DNA of 64,000 nt, taken from NCBI RefSeq assembly GCF_021432385.1, contig NZ_JAEACT010000002.1, forward strand, positions 1,135,501-1,199,500. The letters run 5' to 3'. A program made the position numbers and the translations under genes. Of the stretch, positions 17,720-25,151 are shown piece after piece; position 1 is the stretch's first letter, and each line of letters begins with the position of its first letter. The DNA is from Clostridium hydrogenum. GTDB lineage: Bacteria; Bacillota; Clostridia; Clostridiales; Clostridiaceae. Under the pieces are notes generated by a model. That model was given only the letters and a program-made list of their open reading frames with translations. It searched no databases and was not told the origin of the DNA.

Positions 17720-18172
17720 ATGAAGGTTAGTGAAGAAAAAATAAAAAAAGATTTTAAATCATTATCACAAAATTCAAAGCCTAAACCTAAAATTATTAAA
17801 AATTGTATTTGCGCCTTTATAATAGGAGGTTTGATTTGTGATGTTGGTCAATTGGTTTCAGATTTTTTTTCTAGCGTAGGAGTTCCACAGGATGATTTAG
17901 GTACATATACAGCTATAGTTATGGTTTTTATAGGTGCATTTTTAACTGGAATAGGTATTTATGACAAGATAGCTAATATAGGTGGGGCAGGAACTGTTGT
18001 GCCTATAACTGGCTTTGCAAACTCTATAGTTGCACCTGCAATTGAATTTAAGAAAGAAGGCTTTGTGTTTGGAGTTGGTGCCAAAATGTTCACTATAGCA
18101 GGTCCTGTGCTAGTTTATGGATTAAGCTCCTCGGTTATTGTAGGTATAATATATTATTTTATTATGAGATAG
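17720..18172 (+). CDS. spoVAC: Stage V sporulation protein AC
   Basis: A 150-residue inner-membrane protein of the SpoVA channel, which moves Ca-dipicolinate into the forespore and lets it out at germination. Four hydrophobic segments follow a charged N-terminus (KDFKSLSQNSKPKPKIIKN); GTVVPITGFANSIVAPAIEFKKEG is the family core. The ATG at 17720 with AGGGGTGA is preferred to the GTG at 17711. spoVAA, AB and AF are not in the window, consistent with the reduced AC-AD-AE set usual in clostridia. Confidence 0.94.
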   Translation: MKVSEEKIKKDFKSLSQNSKPKPKIIKNCICAFIIGGLICDVGQLVSDFFSSVGVPQDDLGTYTAIVMVFIGAFLTGIGIYDKIANIGGAGTVVPITGFANSIVAPAIEFKKEGFVFGVGAKMFTIAGPVLVYGLSSSVIVGIIYYFIMR

Positions 18173-18181
18173 GGTGATTTA

Positions 18182-19207
18182 ATGAGTAAACGAATAGGAA
18201 TTCAAACAGTAAAATTTGAAACAAAACCTAAAATTATAGCTGCAGAGTCAATAGTTGGACCTAAGGAAGGGGCAGGTCCTCTTAAAGATTACTTTGATAT
18301 TATACTAAGTGATGATTTAAATGGAAAAGAAAGCTTTGAAAAAGCAGAATGTAGTATGATATATAATGTTATAACTGAGGTTATAAGGAAAGCAAAGCTT
18401 AAAGAAACAGATATTGATTTTTTATTTGCAGGAGATCTTTTAAATCAAATATCTTCTTCAAACTTTGCAGCAAGAGAACTTGAAATACCATTTTATGGAC
18501 TTTATGGAGCATGCTCAACTATGACGGAATCGCTTGGAATTGCAGCAATGACAATTGAAGGTGAATTTGCAGATCATGCTATAGCAGCTACGTCCTCTCA
18601 TTTTTCTTCTTCAGAAAGGCAATTTAGATTTCCACTTGAATTTGGAAGTCAAAGAAAACCAAATTCTCAATGGACAGTTACAGGAGCAGGAGCCATGTTA
18701 CTTGGAAGAAAAGGTGATCATCCATGTATAACCTATGCTACAACAGGAAAAGTAAAGGATTATGGTATAAGTAGCCCAGATAGCATGGGAGAAGCTATGG
18801 CGCCGGCAGCAGTTGATACACTAAAACAACATTTTAAGGATACAGGTAGAAAACCAACAGATTATGATTTAATTGCTACAGGAGATTTAGGCAAAGTTGG
18901 TAGACAAATAACAGCTGAACTTTTAAAGAAAGAATATGGATATGACATAAGTAATGTTTATATGGATTGTGGTGAAAAAATATTTGATTGTGAGAAGCAA
19001 AACACTAATTCAGGTGGAAGTGGATGTGGTTGTTCAGCTGTTGTTGATTGTGGATATATATATAAAAATATTTTAAAGGGAAAATATAAAAAGGTTCTTC
19101 TTGTTTCAACGGGAGCCCTTATGAGTACAACTGCTACTTTGCAAGGTGAATCAATTCCGGGAATTGCTCATGCAGTTTCTATAGAATTTGGAGGTGTTAA
19201 AAAATGA
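18182..19207 (+). CDS. spoVAD: Stage V sporulation protein AD
   Basis: A 341-residue soluble protein with a thiolase-like fold that binds dipicolinic acid and docks to the SpoVA membrane complex. Recognisable segments are FLFAGDLLNQISSSNFAAR, GLYGACSTMTESL (at the place of a thiolase nucleophile), ATSSHFSSSERQFRFPLE and GSGCGCSAVV. It follows spoVAC by nine bases and overlaps spoVAE by four (ATGA), so the genes are coupled. Confidence 0.95.
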   Translation: MSKRIGIQTVKFETKPKIIAAESIVGPKEGAGPLKDYFDIILSDDLNGKESFEKAECSMIYNVITEVIRKAKLKETDIDFLFAGDLLNQISSSNFAARELEIPFYGLYGACSTMTESLGIAAMTIEGEFADHAIAATSSHFSSSERQFRFPLEFGSQRKPNSQWTVTGAGAMLLGRKGDHPCITYATTGKVKDYGISSPDSMGEAMAPAAVDTLKQHFKDTGRKPTDYDLIATGDLGKVGRQITAELLKKEYGYDISNVYMDCGEKIFDCEKQNTNSGGSGCGCSAVVDCGYIYKNILKGKYKKVLLVSTGALMSTTATLQGESIPGIAHAVSIEFGGVKK

Positions 19208-19563
19208 CTAATTATATAATGTCATTTTTAGTAGGAGGACTGATTTGTGTAATTGCTCAAATAATAATGGATAAAACGACAATTACACCAGGATTAATAT
19301 TGGTAAGTTTTGTAACAATAGGTGTAATACTTGGAGCATTAAACATATATGATATTATAATAAAGTATGGTAAAGCAGGTGCAACTATACCTCTTCCTGG
19401 ATTTGGATATTCACTTGCTAAAGCAACAATAAAAGAGGTTAAGACAAATGGACTTGTTGGTGCATTTACAGGTGGAATTAAAGGGGCAGCGGGAGGTATA
19501 ACTGGAGCTGTCTTTTTTGGATACATTGCAGCTTTAATCTTCAATTCTAAGACGAAAGGATGA
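19204..19563 (+). CDS. spoVAE: Stage V sporulation protein AE (SpoVAEb)
   Basis: A 119-residue membrane protein with three to four hydrophobic segments, related to SpoVAC: GATIPLPGFGYSLAKATIKEVK parallels the SpoVAC core. It forms the membrane part of the dipicolinate channel with SpoVAC. It overlaps spoVAD and the next gene by four bases each. Confidence 0.93.
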   Translation: MTNYIMSFLVGGLICVIAQIIMDKTTITPGLILVSFVTIGVILGALNIYDIIIKYGKAGATIPLPGFGYSLAKATIKEVKTNGLVGAFTGGIKGAAGGITGAVFFGYIAALIFNSKTKG

Positions 19564-20129
19564 ATAAATTGAAGAGGAAAGTTATAGTTGTAACTGATGG
19601 AGATAGTATTGCAAAAAAGGTTGTTGAAAAATCAGCTTTAAGTGTAGGTGGAAGATGCCTTTCAATTTCTTGGGGAAACCCAACTAAAATAACAGGGGAA
19701 GAAATGGTTAGGCTTATAAAGTGTGTGAAATTTGATCCTGTTATTGTTATGGCAGATGATAGGGGAAATATTGGAAGAGGTAATGGTGAAAAAGCAATAA
19801 ATTTTCTTATAAAATGTGAAGAAGTTGAAGTTATAGGTATTGTAGCAGTAGCATCAAATACTAAAAATGCAAGTGGTATAAAAATAAAGTATTCAGTTGA
19901 TAGAAATTGTGAGCAAGTAAATTGTGCCGTAGATAAGTATGGAAATGTACAAAATACAAATGTATTAAAAGGTGATACGGTAAATACAATAAATTTAGGA
20001 AGTAAGGTTTGTGTTGTAGGAATAGGTGATCCAGGCAAAGTAGAACAAGGTAATGATATTGAAAATGAAGATAGAATATTAAGTAAAGCGTTAAAAATAA
20101 TTATTGAAGAATACAAAAAAAATAGATAA
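19560..20129 (+). CDS. spoVAEa: SpoVAEa-like sporulation protein
   Basis: A 189-residue soluble protein with a Rossmann-like start (KRKVIVVTDGDSIAKKVVE), SISWGNPTKITGEEMV, PVIVMADDRGNIGRGNGEKA and a late VVGIGDPGKVEQG. This is the pattern of the Bacillus SpoVAEa protein (stage V sporulation AE, first subunit), whose biochemical role in the spoVA complex is not settled. It overlaps spoVAE by four bases and is the last gene of the operon. Confidence 0.8.
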   Translation: MNKLKRKVIVVTDGDSIAKKVVEKSALSVGGRCLSISWGNPTKITGEEMVRLIKCVKFDPVIVMADDRGNIGRGNGEKAINFLIKCEEVEVIGIVAVASNTKNASGIKIKYSVDRNCEQVNCAVDKYGNVQNTNVLKGDTVNTINLGSKVCVVGIGDPGKVEQGNDIENEDRILSKALKIIIEEYKKNR

Positions 20130-20153
20130 GGCATTTTTTAGACCTTATCTATT
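20121..20153. terminator. Bidirectional terminator between spoVAEa and the PBP gene
   Basis: AATAGATAAGG (20121-20131) pairs with CCTTATCTATT (20143-20153); a T-rich loop and an ATTTTAG tail on the right and the A-rich left flank suit termination from both sides. The genes converge here, and the left arm includes the spoVAEa stop codon. Confidence 0.75.
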
Positions 20154-20176
20154 TTAGCATATATACTATAGAGAAT

Positions 20177-22537
20177 TTAATGTTTATTTTGAGAATTGTT
20201 ATTAGTGCTATTAGTAGTATTAGTGGTATTAGTAGTGTTAGTAGTGTTATTAGTATTAGTAGTGTTATTTGATGGAACATTATTTTGTGGAACTTTAGTA
20301 GTATTAGTAGTGTTGTTTGATGGAATATTATTTTGTGGAACTTGTGAGTTTTGGTTTTGATTTTGTTGTGTACCAGTCTGTGGTTGTGTCTGTGTCTGTG
20401 TATTCTGTTCAGCATTGCTATTTTGTGCATTGTCAGTAGGGTCTAAGCTAGTAGGTGCAGTTCCATCAATAAATATGTCATTGCCAATTTGAACTATTCC
20501 ATCAGGCATTTGAATATCTTTTATAGGCTCATTTTGAGAAGCAGCATTCATTATTTGTCCCCAAATACCTGCAGCACCATTACTATAAATGCCGGGGATA
20601 CTATGGTCGTCATTGCCTACCCAAACAGCTGCAGAGTAATATGGAGTTAATCCACAAAACCATAAGTCTCTAAAACCTGTTGAAGAACCAGTTTTACCAC
20701 CAGCAGGCATCTCTCCAAGTTCAGCTCTAGCATTTGTACCGGTTCCATCATTATAATCCATAGGTCCCTTCAATAAATCATACATTATATAAGCAGCTTG
20801 AGGAGAAATTACTTTTCTAGTGGCATAGCTACTTTGCAATAAAACATTTCCCTTTTTATCAACAACTTTTGTATAAAGTCTAGGTGAACTATATAAACCT
20901 TGATTACCAAAAACCCCGTAAGCGGCTGACATGGTAAGTGTATTACTACCACTGAATTCACCTAAGGCTACAGCAGCAATACTTGATTTATCAGTGTTAT
21001 TAAACTTTAGTCCAAATTTATCAGCATATGAAACACCTGTAGTTAAACCTAATTTATCTTCAACCTTAACTGCTATAACATTTTTTGATTCTGCAAGAGC
21101 CGTTCTTACGGAAAGTGGGGTGTTAGTAAAGACACCATCATCATTTTTAGGATTATAAGGGTCACCATTAGATCCGTATTTACTTTGAAGTTCAGGTGAA
21201 AGCGCAGAGTCATTTATTGTTGTTTCTGATGTTATTAGTTTAGTATCTATAGAAGGACCGTAGACTGTAAGTGGCTTGATACTTGAACCAGTAGGTCTTA
21301 AATAGCTATTTGAGGCTGCTCTATTATACGAAGTAGGAGGTTGCGTTCCTCTACCACCTATTAAAGCCTTAACTTCACCAGTATGATAATCAAAAATTGC
21401 AGCAGAAGCTTCTGGTTGAACTATTCCATGTTTATCAGTATGAGTAACACCTTGAAGATATTTAGTAGTGTTTATAATCTCTTGAGCTTTATTTTGAAGA
21501 TTAGTGTTCATTGTAGTATATATTTTTAGATTGCCATCTCTTAGAAGATTATCAATTTCTTCATCAGTATATTGATACTGAGCTTTTAAATCTTTTTTTA
21601 CTTGTTCAACAACAGGAATTGAAAACCATTCATAATTATATTTATTTGAAAGTTTAGAGCCAGGAAAAATTAACTTGTTGTTGTTTAAATCATTCAGTGC
21701 ATTTTGGTATTCTGAATCACTTATGTATCCATTATCTTTCATTTTAAATAAAACAGTTCTTGTTCTGTTTAGATAAATGTTGTGATTTTTTTGTGCATTT
21801 GGTGAAAATGGGTAGTATGCTGAAGGGCTTTGAGCGAGTCCAGCTATAAAAGCACACTGTATTAAATTTAAATTTTTTACGTCTGTTCCGAAATATTGCT
21901 CTGCAGCAGTTTCGACTCCATTTGCTTGACCGCCTAAATAAATTGTATTCATATAGGCTTCTAATATTTGATCTTTTGATAATTGTTTTTCTAGCTGAAT
22001 TGATAAATAAGCTTCTTGAATTTTTCGCCTTAAGGACAATCTATTTTGAAGTGAATCATTTAAAAATAGTCTTGTCTTTATAAGTTGTTGAGTTATAGTT
22101 GATGCACCTTGGATATTATTTTGTCTATGAATTTTAGATTTAATATCGTTATATAGGGCACCTACTATTCTTTTCAAATCTATTCCATTATGCTTATAAA
22201 ATCTTTCATCTTCTATGCTTACAAAGGCATGAGATAAATTTGCAGGTACATCCTTCAAGGATACAACCACTCTTTTTTGGTTTGTAATTACGGTATCCAT
22301 TGGATTACCACTATCGTCGTATAATTGTGATGCTTGAGCAAGATTGAGTATTGTACCATTAACGTCTAATTCTGGAGCGTTTTTTATTGTTGCAAAAATG
22401 AATCCAGCAGCAGCTACAGAACATAGAAAAAATACACAAAAAAATATAAGTAATAGTGTTTTGAAAATTCTAAAACGCTTTTTTTTCTTTTTATATTTTG
22501 TATTATTTGTCTTTTTAGTTTTTACATTACCAGACAT
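20177..22537 (-). CDS. Class A penicillin-binding protein (PBP1A-type)
   Basis: A 786-residue bifunctional peptidoglycan synthase. A basic lysine-rich N-terminus and one membrane helix (about residues 24-50) lead to the glycosyltransferase domain with EDERFYKHNGID (E109-) and GASTITQQL (144-152). The transpeptidase domain follows with TGSSIKP (SxxK near 418) and KTGSS (near 615). The start is the ATG at 22537 behind AAGGAGGAAAC. The C-terminal tail after about residue 700 is low-complexity (Gln, Asn, Thr rich) and contains two copies of a 16-residue unit VPQNN[IV]PSNNTTNT. Convergent with the spoVA operon; divergent from yunB. A sporulation role is suggested only by position. Confidence 0.93.
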   Translation of the reverse strand: MSGNVKTKKTNNTKYKKKKKRFRIFKTLLLIFFCVFFLCSVAAAGFIFATIKNAPELDVNGTILNLAQASQLYDDSGNPMDTVITNQKRVVVSLKDVPANLSHAFVSIEDERFYKHNGIDLKRIVGALYNDIKSKIHRQNNIQGASTITQQLIKTRLFLNDSLQNRLSLRRKIQEAYLSIQLEKQLSKDQILEAYMNTIYLGGQANGVETAAEQYFGTDVKNLNLIQCAFIAGLAQSPSAYYPFSPNAQKNHNIYLNRTRTVLFKMKDNGYISDSEYQNALNDLNNNKLIFPGSKLSNKYNYEWFSIPVVEQVKKDLKAQYQYTDEEIDNLLRDGNLKIYTTMNTNLQNKAQEIINTTKYLQGVTHTDKHGIVQPEASAAIFDYHTGEVKALIGGRGTQPPTSYNRAASNSYLRPTGSSIKPLTVYGPSIDTKLITSETTINDSALSPELQSKYGSNGDPYNPKNDDGVFTNTPLSVRTALAESKNVIAVKVEDKLGLTTGVSYADKFGLKFNNTDKSSIAAVALGEFSGSNTLTMSAAYGVFGNQGLYSSPRLYTKVVDKKGNVLLQSSYATRKVISPQAAYIMYDLLKGPMDYNDGTGTNARAELGEMPAGGKTGSSTGFRDLWFCGLTPYYSAAVWVGNDDHSIPGIYSNGAAGIWGQIMNAASQNEPIKDIQMPDGIVQIGNDIFIDGTAPTSLDPTDNAQNSNAEQNTQTQTQPQTGTQQNQNQNSQVPQNNIPSNNTTNTTKVPQNNVPSNNTTNTNNTTNTTNTTNTTNSTNNNSQNKH
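20180..20345 (-). repeat. Tandem repeats encoding the PBP tail
   Basis: Trinucleotide runs (AAT/ACT-type codons, read as NTTNTTNTT) and a ~48-base unit present twice encode the Asn/Thr-rich C-terminus of the penicillin-binding protein. Such runs are prone to slippage and could vary in length between strains without shifting frame. Confidence 0.75.
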
Positions 22538-22733
22538 AAGTTTCCTCCTTAAGTAAATCACTATGTTGAATAATTATAGCATATAATAGAAAAATAATAA
22601 ATCCATATTTATACATAAAATACAAAAAGTATAATTAAATTTTACTATTGTTAATAAAAAGATTCTTAATAACATAGTATATGAATAGAAAGTATTAATT
22701 TTATATTAAATTTAATTATGTTGAAATTAAGAG

Positions 22734-23384
22734 GTGAGAAATATTAAAGCCAAGAAATTTAAAATAACAATACTAATAATATTGACAGTTATATTATTAG
22801 TATTCAATTTATTTATATATGAATTTGATAAGATAATTACTCCAACCGTTTTGGCAGTTGGTGATGCAGAAATGCGGGAAAAAAGTAATGATATCGTAAA
22901 TAAAATCTTAATTAATGAGTATAACAATAATTTCAATTCTGATGATATAATTAATGTAGAAAAAGATAATTTGGGCAATATTGTTATGGTAAAGGCTAAC
23001 ACACTTAAGATGAATAAAATTGCATGTGATGTTTCACTGAAATCTCAAGAGAGCATAAGAAAAATTGGACAAATTGGTATTAAGATACCAGCAGGATATA
23101 TATTTAAAAATAACATACTTGCATATTTTGGACCAAATATAACAGTAAGAATGGAGCCAGTAGGAAATGTACAAACAAGCTATAAGTCAAAATTTGAAGG
23201 TGCTGGAATAAATCAAACAAGACTTCTTATATATGTTAATGTAAAAACTAAAATTAGGGTTATAATTCCCACATCTTATAATGATATTGAAGTTAAAAAT
23301 GAAGTACCAATATCTGAAACGATTATTGTAGGTAAGGTACCGGATAATGCTCTTCAGTTAAATATGGGAAAAAATAGTAATTAG
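22734..23384 (+). CDS. yunB: Sporulation protein YunB
   Basis: A ~216-residue protein with an N-terminal membrane helix (about residues 10-28) followed by an extracytoplasmic domain. TVLAVGDAEMREKSNDIVNK and the later IKIPAGYIFKNNILAYFGPNITVRMEPVG segment are those of YunB, a sigma-E-controlled protein needed for full spore formation in Bacillus. The start is uncertain: the GTG at 22734 lies inside the best ribosome-site-like string (GAGGTGAG), which is itself spaced for an ATT codon at 22743. No ATG is available in frame nearby. It stands alone, divergent from the PBP gene. Confidence 0.85.
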   Translation: MRNIKAKKFKITILIILTVILLVFNLFIYEFDKIITPTVLAVGDAEMREKSNDIVNKILINEYNNNFNSDDIINVEKDNLGNIVMVKANTLKMNKIACDVSLKSQESIRKIGQIGIKIPAGYIFKNNILAYFGPNITVRMEPVGNVQTSYKSKFEGAGINQTRLLIYVNVKTKIRVIIPTSYNDIEVKNEVPISETIIVGKVPDNALQLNMGKNSN

Positions 23385-23480
23385 TTGGTATAGGTAAAAA
23401 ATGTTTGGAATTAATGATATAATCAGCACAAAGAATATAATAAAGAAATTTTTTTTTATATAAATAGAAAGGTGATTTTA

Positions 23481-23669
23481 ATGGAAATTAGGTTAGCAAA
23501 TGAAAAAGATTTACTAAATTTATGGGAAGAAACAGATAATATACGTTTATACAAAAGAATGGGGTTCACAGAAAAAATAAAAGATTCTTTTGTTGACCCT
23601 TGCAATGTGGATGAAAAACAAATGCCTAATTCATGTGAAAAAATTTGGTTATTAGGAAAAAATTTATAG
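23481..23669 (+). pseudogene. GNAT acetyltransferase remnant with internal deletion
   Basis: The 62-residue frame joins a normal GNAT start (MEIRLANEKDLLNLWEE) directly to a normal GNAT end (NIRLYKRMGFTEKIKDSFV). The acetyl-CoA binding core, normally about 100 residues between them, is absent. A good ribosome site (AAAGGTGATTTTA) precedes the ATG, so the fragment may still be translated, but it cannot bind acetyl-CoA. An internal in-frame deletion is the simplest explanation. Confidence 0.7.
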
Positions 23670-23740
23670 ATATGCTTTCTAGGGGATGTCGAAATAAACT
23701 TATTTAATACGTAACTTAAAATTATTGCGAAGCGTTAAAA

Positions 23741-23947
23741 CAGAGTACAAAGTACAGAGTACAACGAAGGATGATTTACCTTTCCTTGCGCCAGGTAAAT
23801 CTTAAACTTAAATGTTGTTCAGCGAAGCTGAACAACATTAATGTAGCTATTGCGTAAGCAATCAAAAAATAAGCTTTAAGATTTTCTGTAGCAAGGCGTA
23901 AGAAAATCATCCTTCACTGTACTTTGTACTCTGTACTCCGTACTCTG
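23741..23947 (+). repeat. E1 palindromic element, copy 4 (A arm first)
   Basis: Tips CAGAGTACAAAGTACAGAG and GTACTTTGTACTCTG are inverted. A hairpin GATTTACC...GGTAAATC on the left, B hairpin GATTTTCTGTAGC...GAAAATC on the right; centre GTTCAGCGAAGCTGAAC and ATTGCGTAAGCAAT. Outside the tips, GGGGATGTCGAA (about 23683) and, inverted, TTCGACAGCCCC (about 23957) form an additional pair of ends. Confidence 0.85.
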
Positions 23948-23991
23948 TTTTTTTGTTCGACAGCCCCTTGTTATAATTTGAAAAACAATTG

Positions 23992-24167
23992 TATACCAAA
24001 ATTCCGTAGGCACGGAGGAATTTTTACCTTAAACCACTGTAATTGGGAAGTAAGAACGTTTTGGAACGATTTAAATAGCATCTCATAAATCTTAGGCTTT
24101 TAAAGTTTTTCACCTTAGATTTATTGATGTTATTTAATGTTCCAGAATGTTCTTACTTCCCAACAAT
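23992..24167. repeat. Palindromes filling the gap before hpt
   Basis: A small hairpin (AAATTCC / GGAATTT, about 23998-24026) is followed by a long imperfect palindrome from 24042 to 24167: TTGGGAAGTAAGAAC and GTTCTTACTTCCCAA at the ends, with GATTTAAATAGCATC / GATGTTATTTAATG and ATAAATCTTAGG / CCTTAGATTTAT inside. It ends two bases from the hpt stop codon, so it would form at the 3' end of the hpt message. With E1 copy 4 it explains the ~500-base non-coding stretch 23670-24168. Confidence 0.75.
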
Positions 24168-24168
24168 T

Positions 24169-24693
24169 TTACTCTTCCCAATTAAATATGTACGGAACAT
24201 TTCTGTAGTAATCTCCATAATTAAGGCCATAGCCAACAACAAATATGTCAGGTATTTCAAAGCAAAAATAATCCGGCTTTAAATCAACTTGTCTTCTTTC
24301 TGGTTTATCAAGTAGAACACATGATTTTACACTTTTGGCGCCAAGAGATTTAGCATGTTCTATAACAAAATTCATAGTTAATCCTGAATCAACTATATCA
24401 TCTATTATTAATACGTCTAAATCCTTAATATCATCTTTAATATCATTTACTACTTTAATTGCCCCTGAAGAAGTTTCGTTATTACCATAACTTGAAGTTG
24501 TCATAAAACCTATTTTTGTAGGAAGGTCAATTTCACGTACAAGGTCAGCGGTATATATAAAGCTACCTCTTAATAATGATAAAACATACAGATTTTTATC
24601 ACTATAGTCATGAGTTATAATTTTTCCTAAATCTTTAATTTTACTTTTAATTGCATCTTCACTTATTACTATATTTCTTTTTTTCTTTTCCAT
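24169..24693 (-). CDS. hpt: Hypoxanthine phosphoribosyltransferase
   Basis: A 174-residue purine salvage enzyme making IMP or GMP from hypoxanthine or guanine and PRPP. The PRPP loop VLIIDDIVDSGLTMNF, the early LLRGSF pyrophosphate loop and KIGFMTTSSYGN are present, and the C-terminal PDYFCFEIPDIFVVGYGLNYGDYYRN is typical of HPRT. A GGGAGGA ribosome site precedes the ATG. It stands alone on the minus strand between two palindrome-rich gaps. Confidence 0.95.
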   Translation of the reverse strand: MEKKKRNIVISEDAIKSKIKDLGKIITHDYSDKNLYVLSLLRGSFIYTADLVREIDLPTKIGFMTTSSYGNNETSSGAIKVVNDIKDDIKDLDVLIIDDIVDSGLTMNFVIEHAKSLGAKSVKSCVLLDKPERRQVDLKPDYFCFEIPDIFVVGYGLNYGDYYRNVPYIFNWEE

Positions 24694-24721
24694 AAAAAGA
24701 TCCTCCCAAATAAAAATAATT

Positions 24722-24770
24722 GGCTATGGTTTAGATAAGTGTTGATTTTAGCACTTATTTAAAACATAGC
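24722..24770. repeat. ~50-bp GGCTATG hairpin, copy 1
   Basis: GGCTATGGTTTAGATAAGTG and the inverse CACTTATTTAAAACATAGC flank a short TTGATTTTAG loop. Nearly the same sequence occurs at 29942, 32252 and 42181. Confidence 0.8.
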
Positions 24771-24779
24771 TTCCTTTAG

Positions 24780-25003
24780 TAAGTTTAGCTATTTTTAAAA
24801 GAATGTTTCTATGATGTGTTGACTTTTATGGACTCTTAGGATTGCTTGTTTATAATTTGCGTAATTTTGACTAGGACGGTCAAAGCCATTTAGGCATCAG
24901 GACGATGCATCTAAATGGGTAGCAAATTATATACGAGCAATTCTTAGAGTCCATTAATGTCATAAGCTCATATAATCTTTCTTTTAAAACATAGCTAAGT
25001 TAT
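24780..25003. repeat. 220-bp palindrome with nested inner stem
   Basis: The outer arms (TAGCTATTTTTAAAAGAATG at left; CTTTCTTTTAAAACATAGCTA at right) pair, then GGACTCTTAGGATTGCTTG pairs with CGAGCAATTCTTAGAGTCC, then TATAATTTGC with GCAAATTATA, and finally CATTTAGGCATC with GATGCATCTAAATG. The outer arms also match the shorter palindrome at 42058-42165, which lacks the 120-base inner stem. With the hairpin at 24722 and the hflX promoter this accounts for the 458-base gap between hpt and hflX. Confidence 0.8.
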
Positions 25004-25070
25004 TCATAAATAAAAAAATTGTAGAAGTAATAAAACTTTTACAATATGGTAAAGCTAATGTACTTATGTA

Positions 25071-25099
25071 TTTACAATATTTCTTTTATAGTATACAAT
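25071..25099 (+). promoter_or_regulatory. Sigma-A-type promoter of hflX
   Basis: TTTACA (25071-25076), 17 bases, TACAAT (25094-25099). It lies 52 bases before the hflX ATG. Confidence 0.6.
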
Positions 25100-25151
25100 T
25101 ATATGGAAATTGTCAAGATTAAAAAAATGTGAATAAAAGAGGGTATCAATT

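Noticed and set aside
20149-20430. 93-codon minus-strand frame overlapping the PBP tail
   Set aside because: Out-of-frame reading of the same low-complexity repeats that encode the PBP C-terminus; composition (His/Ile/Leu runs) reflects the repeats.
23680-23965. Complete insertion sequence around E1 copy 4, suggested by GGGGATGTCGAA / TTCGACAGCCCC ends
   Set aside because: The ends resemble IS termini, but no transposase or fragment of one lies between them; only E1 is inside.
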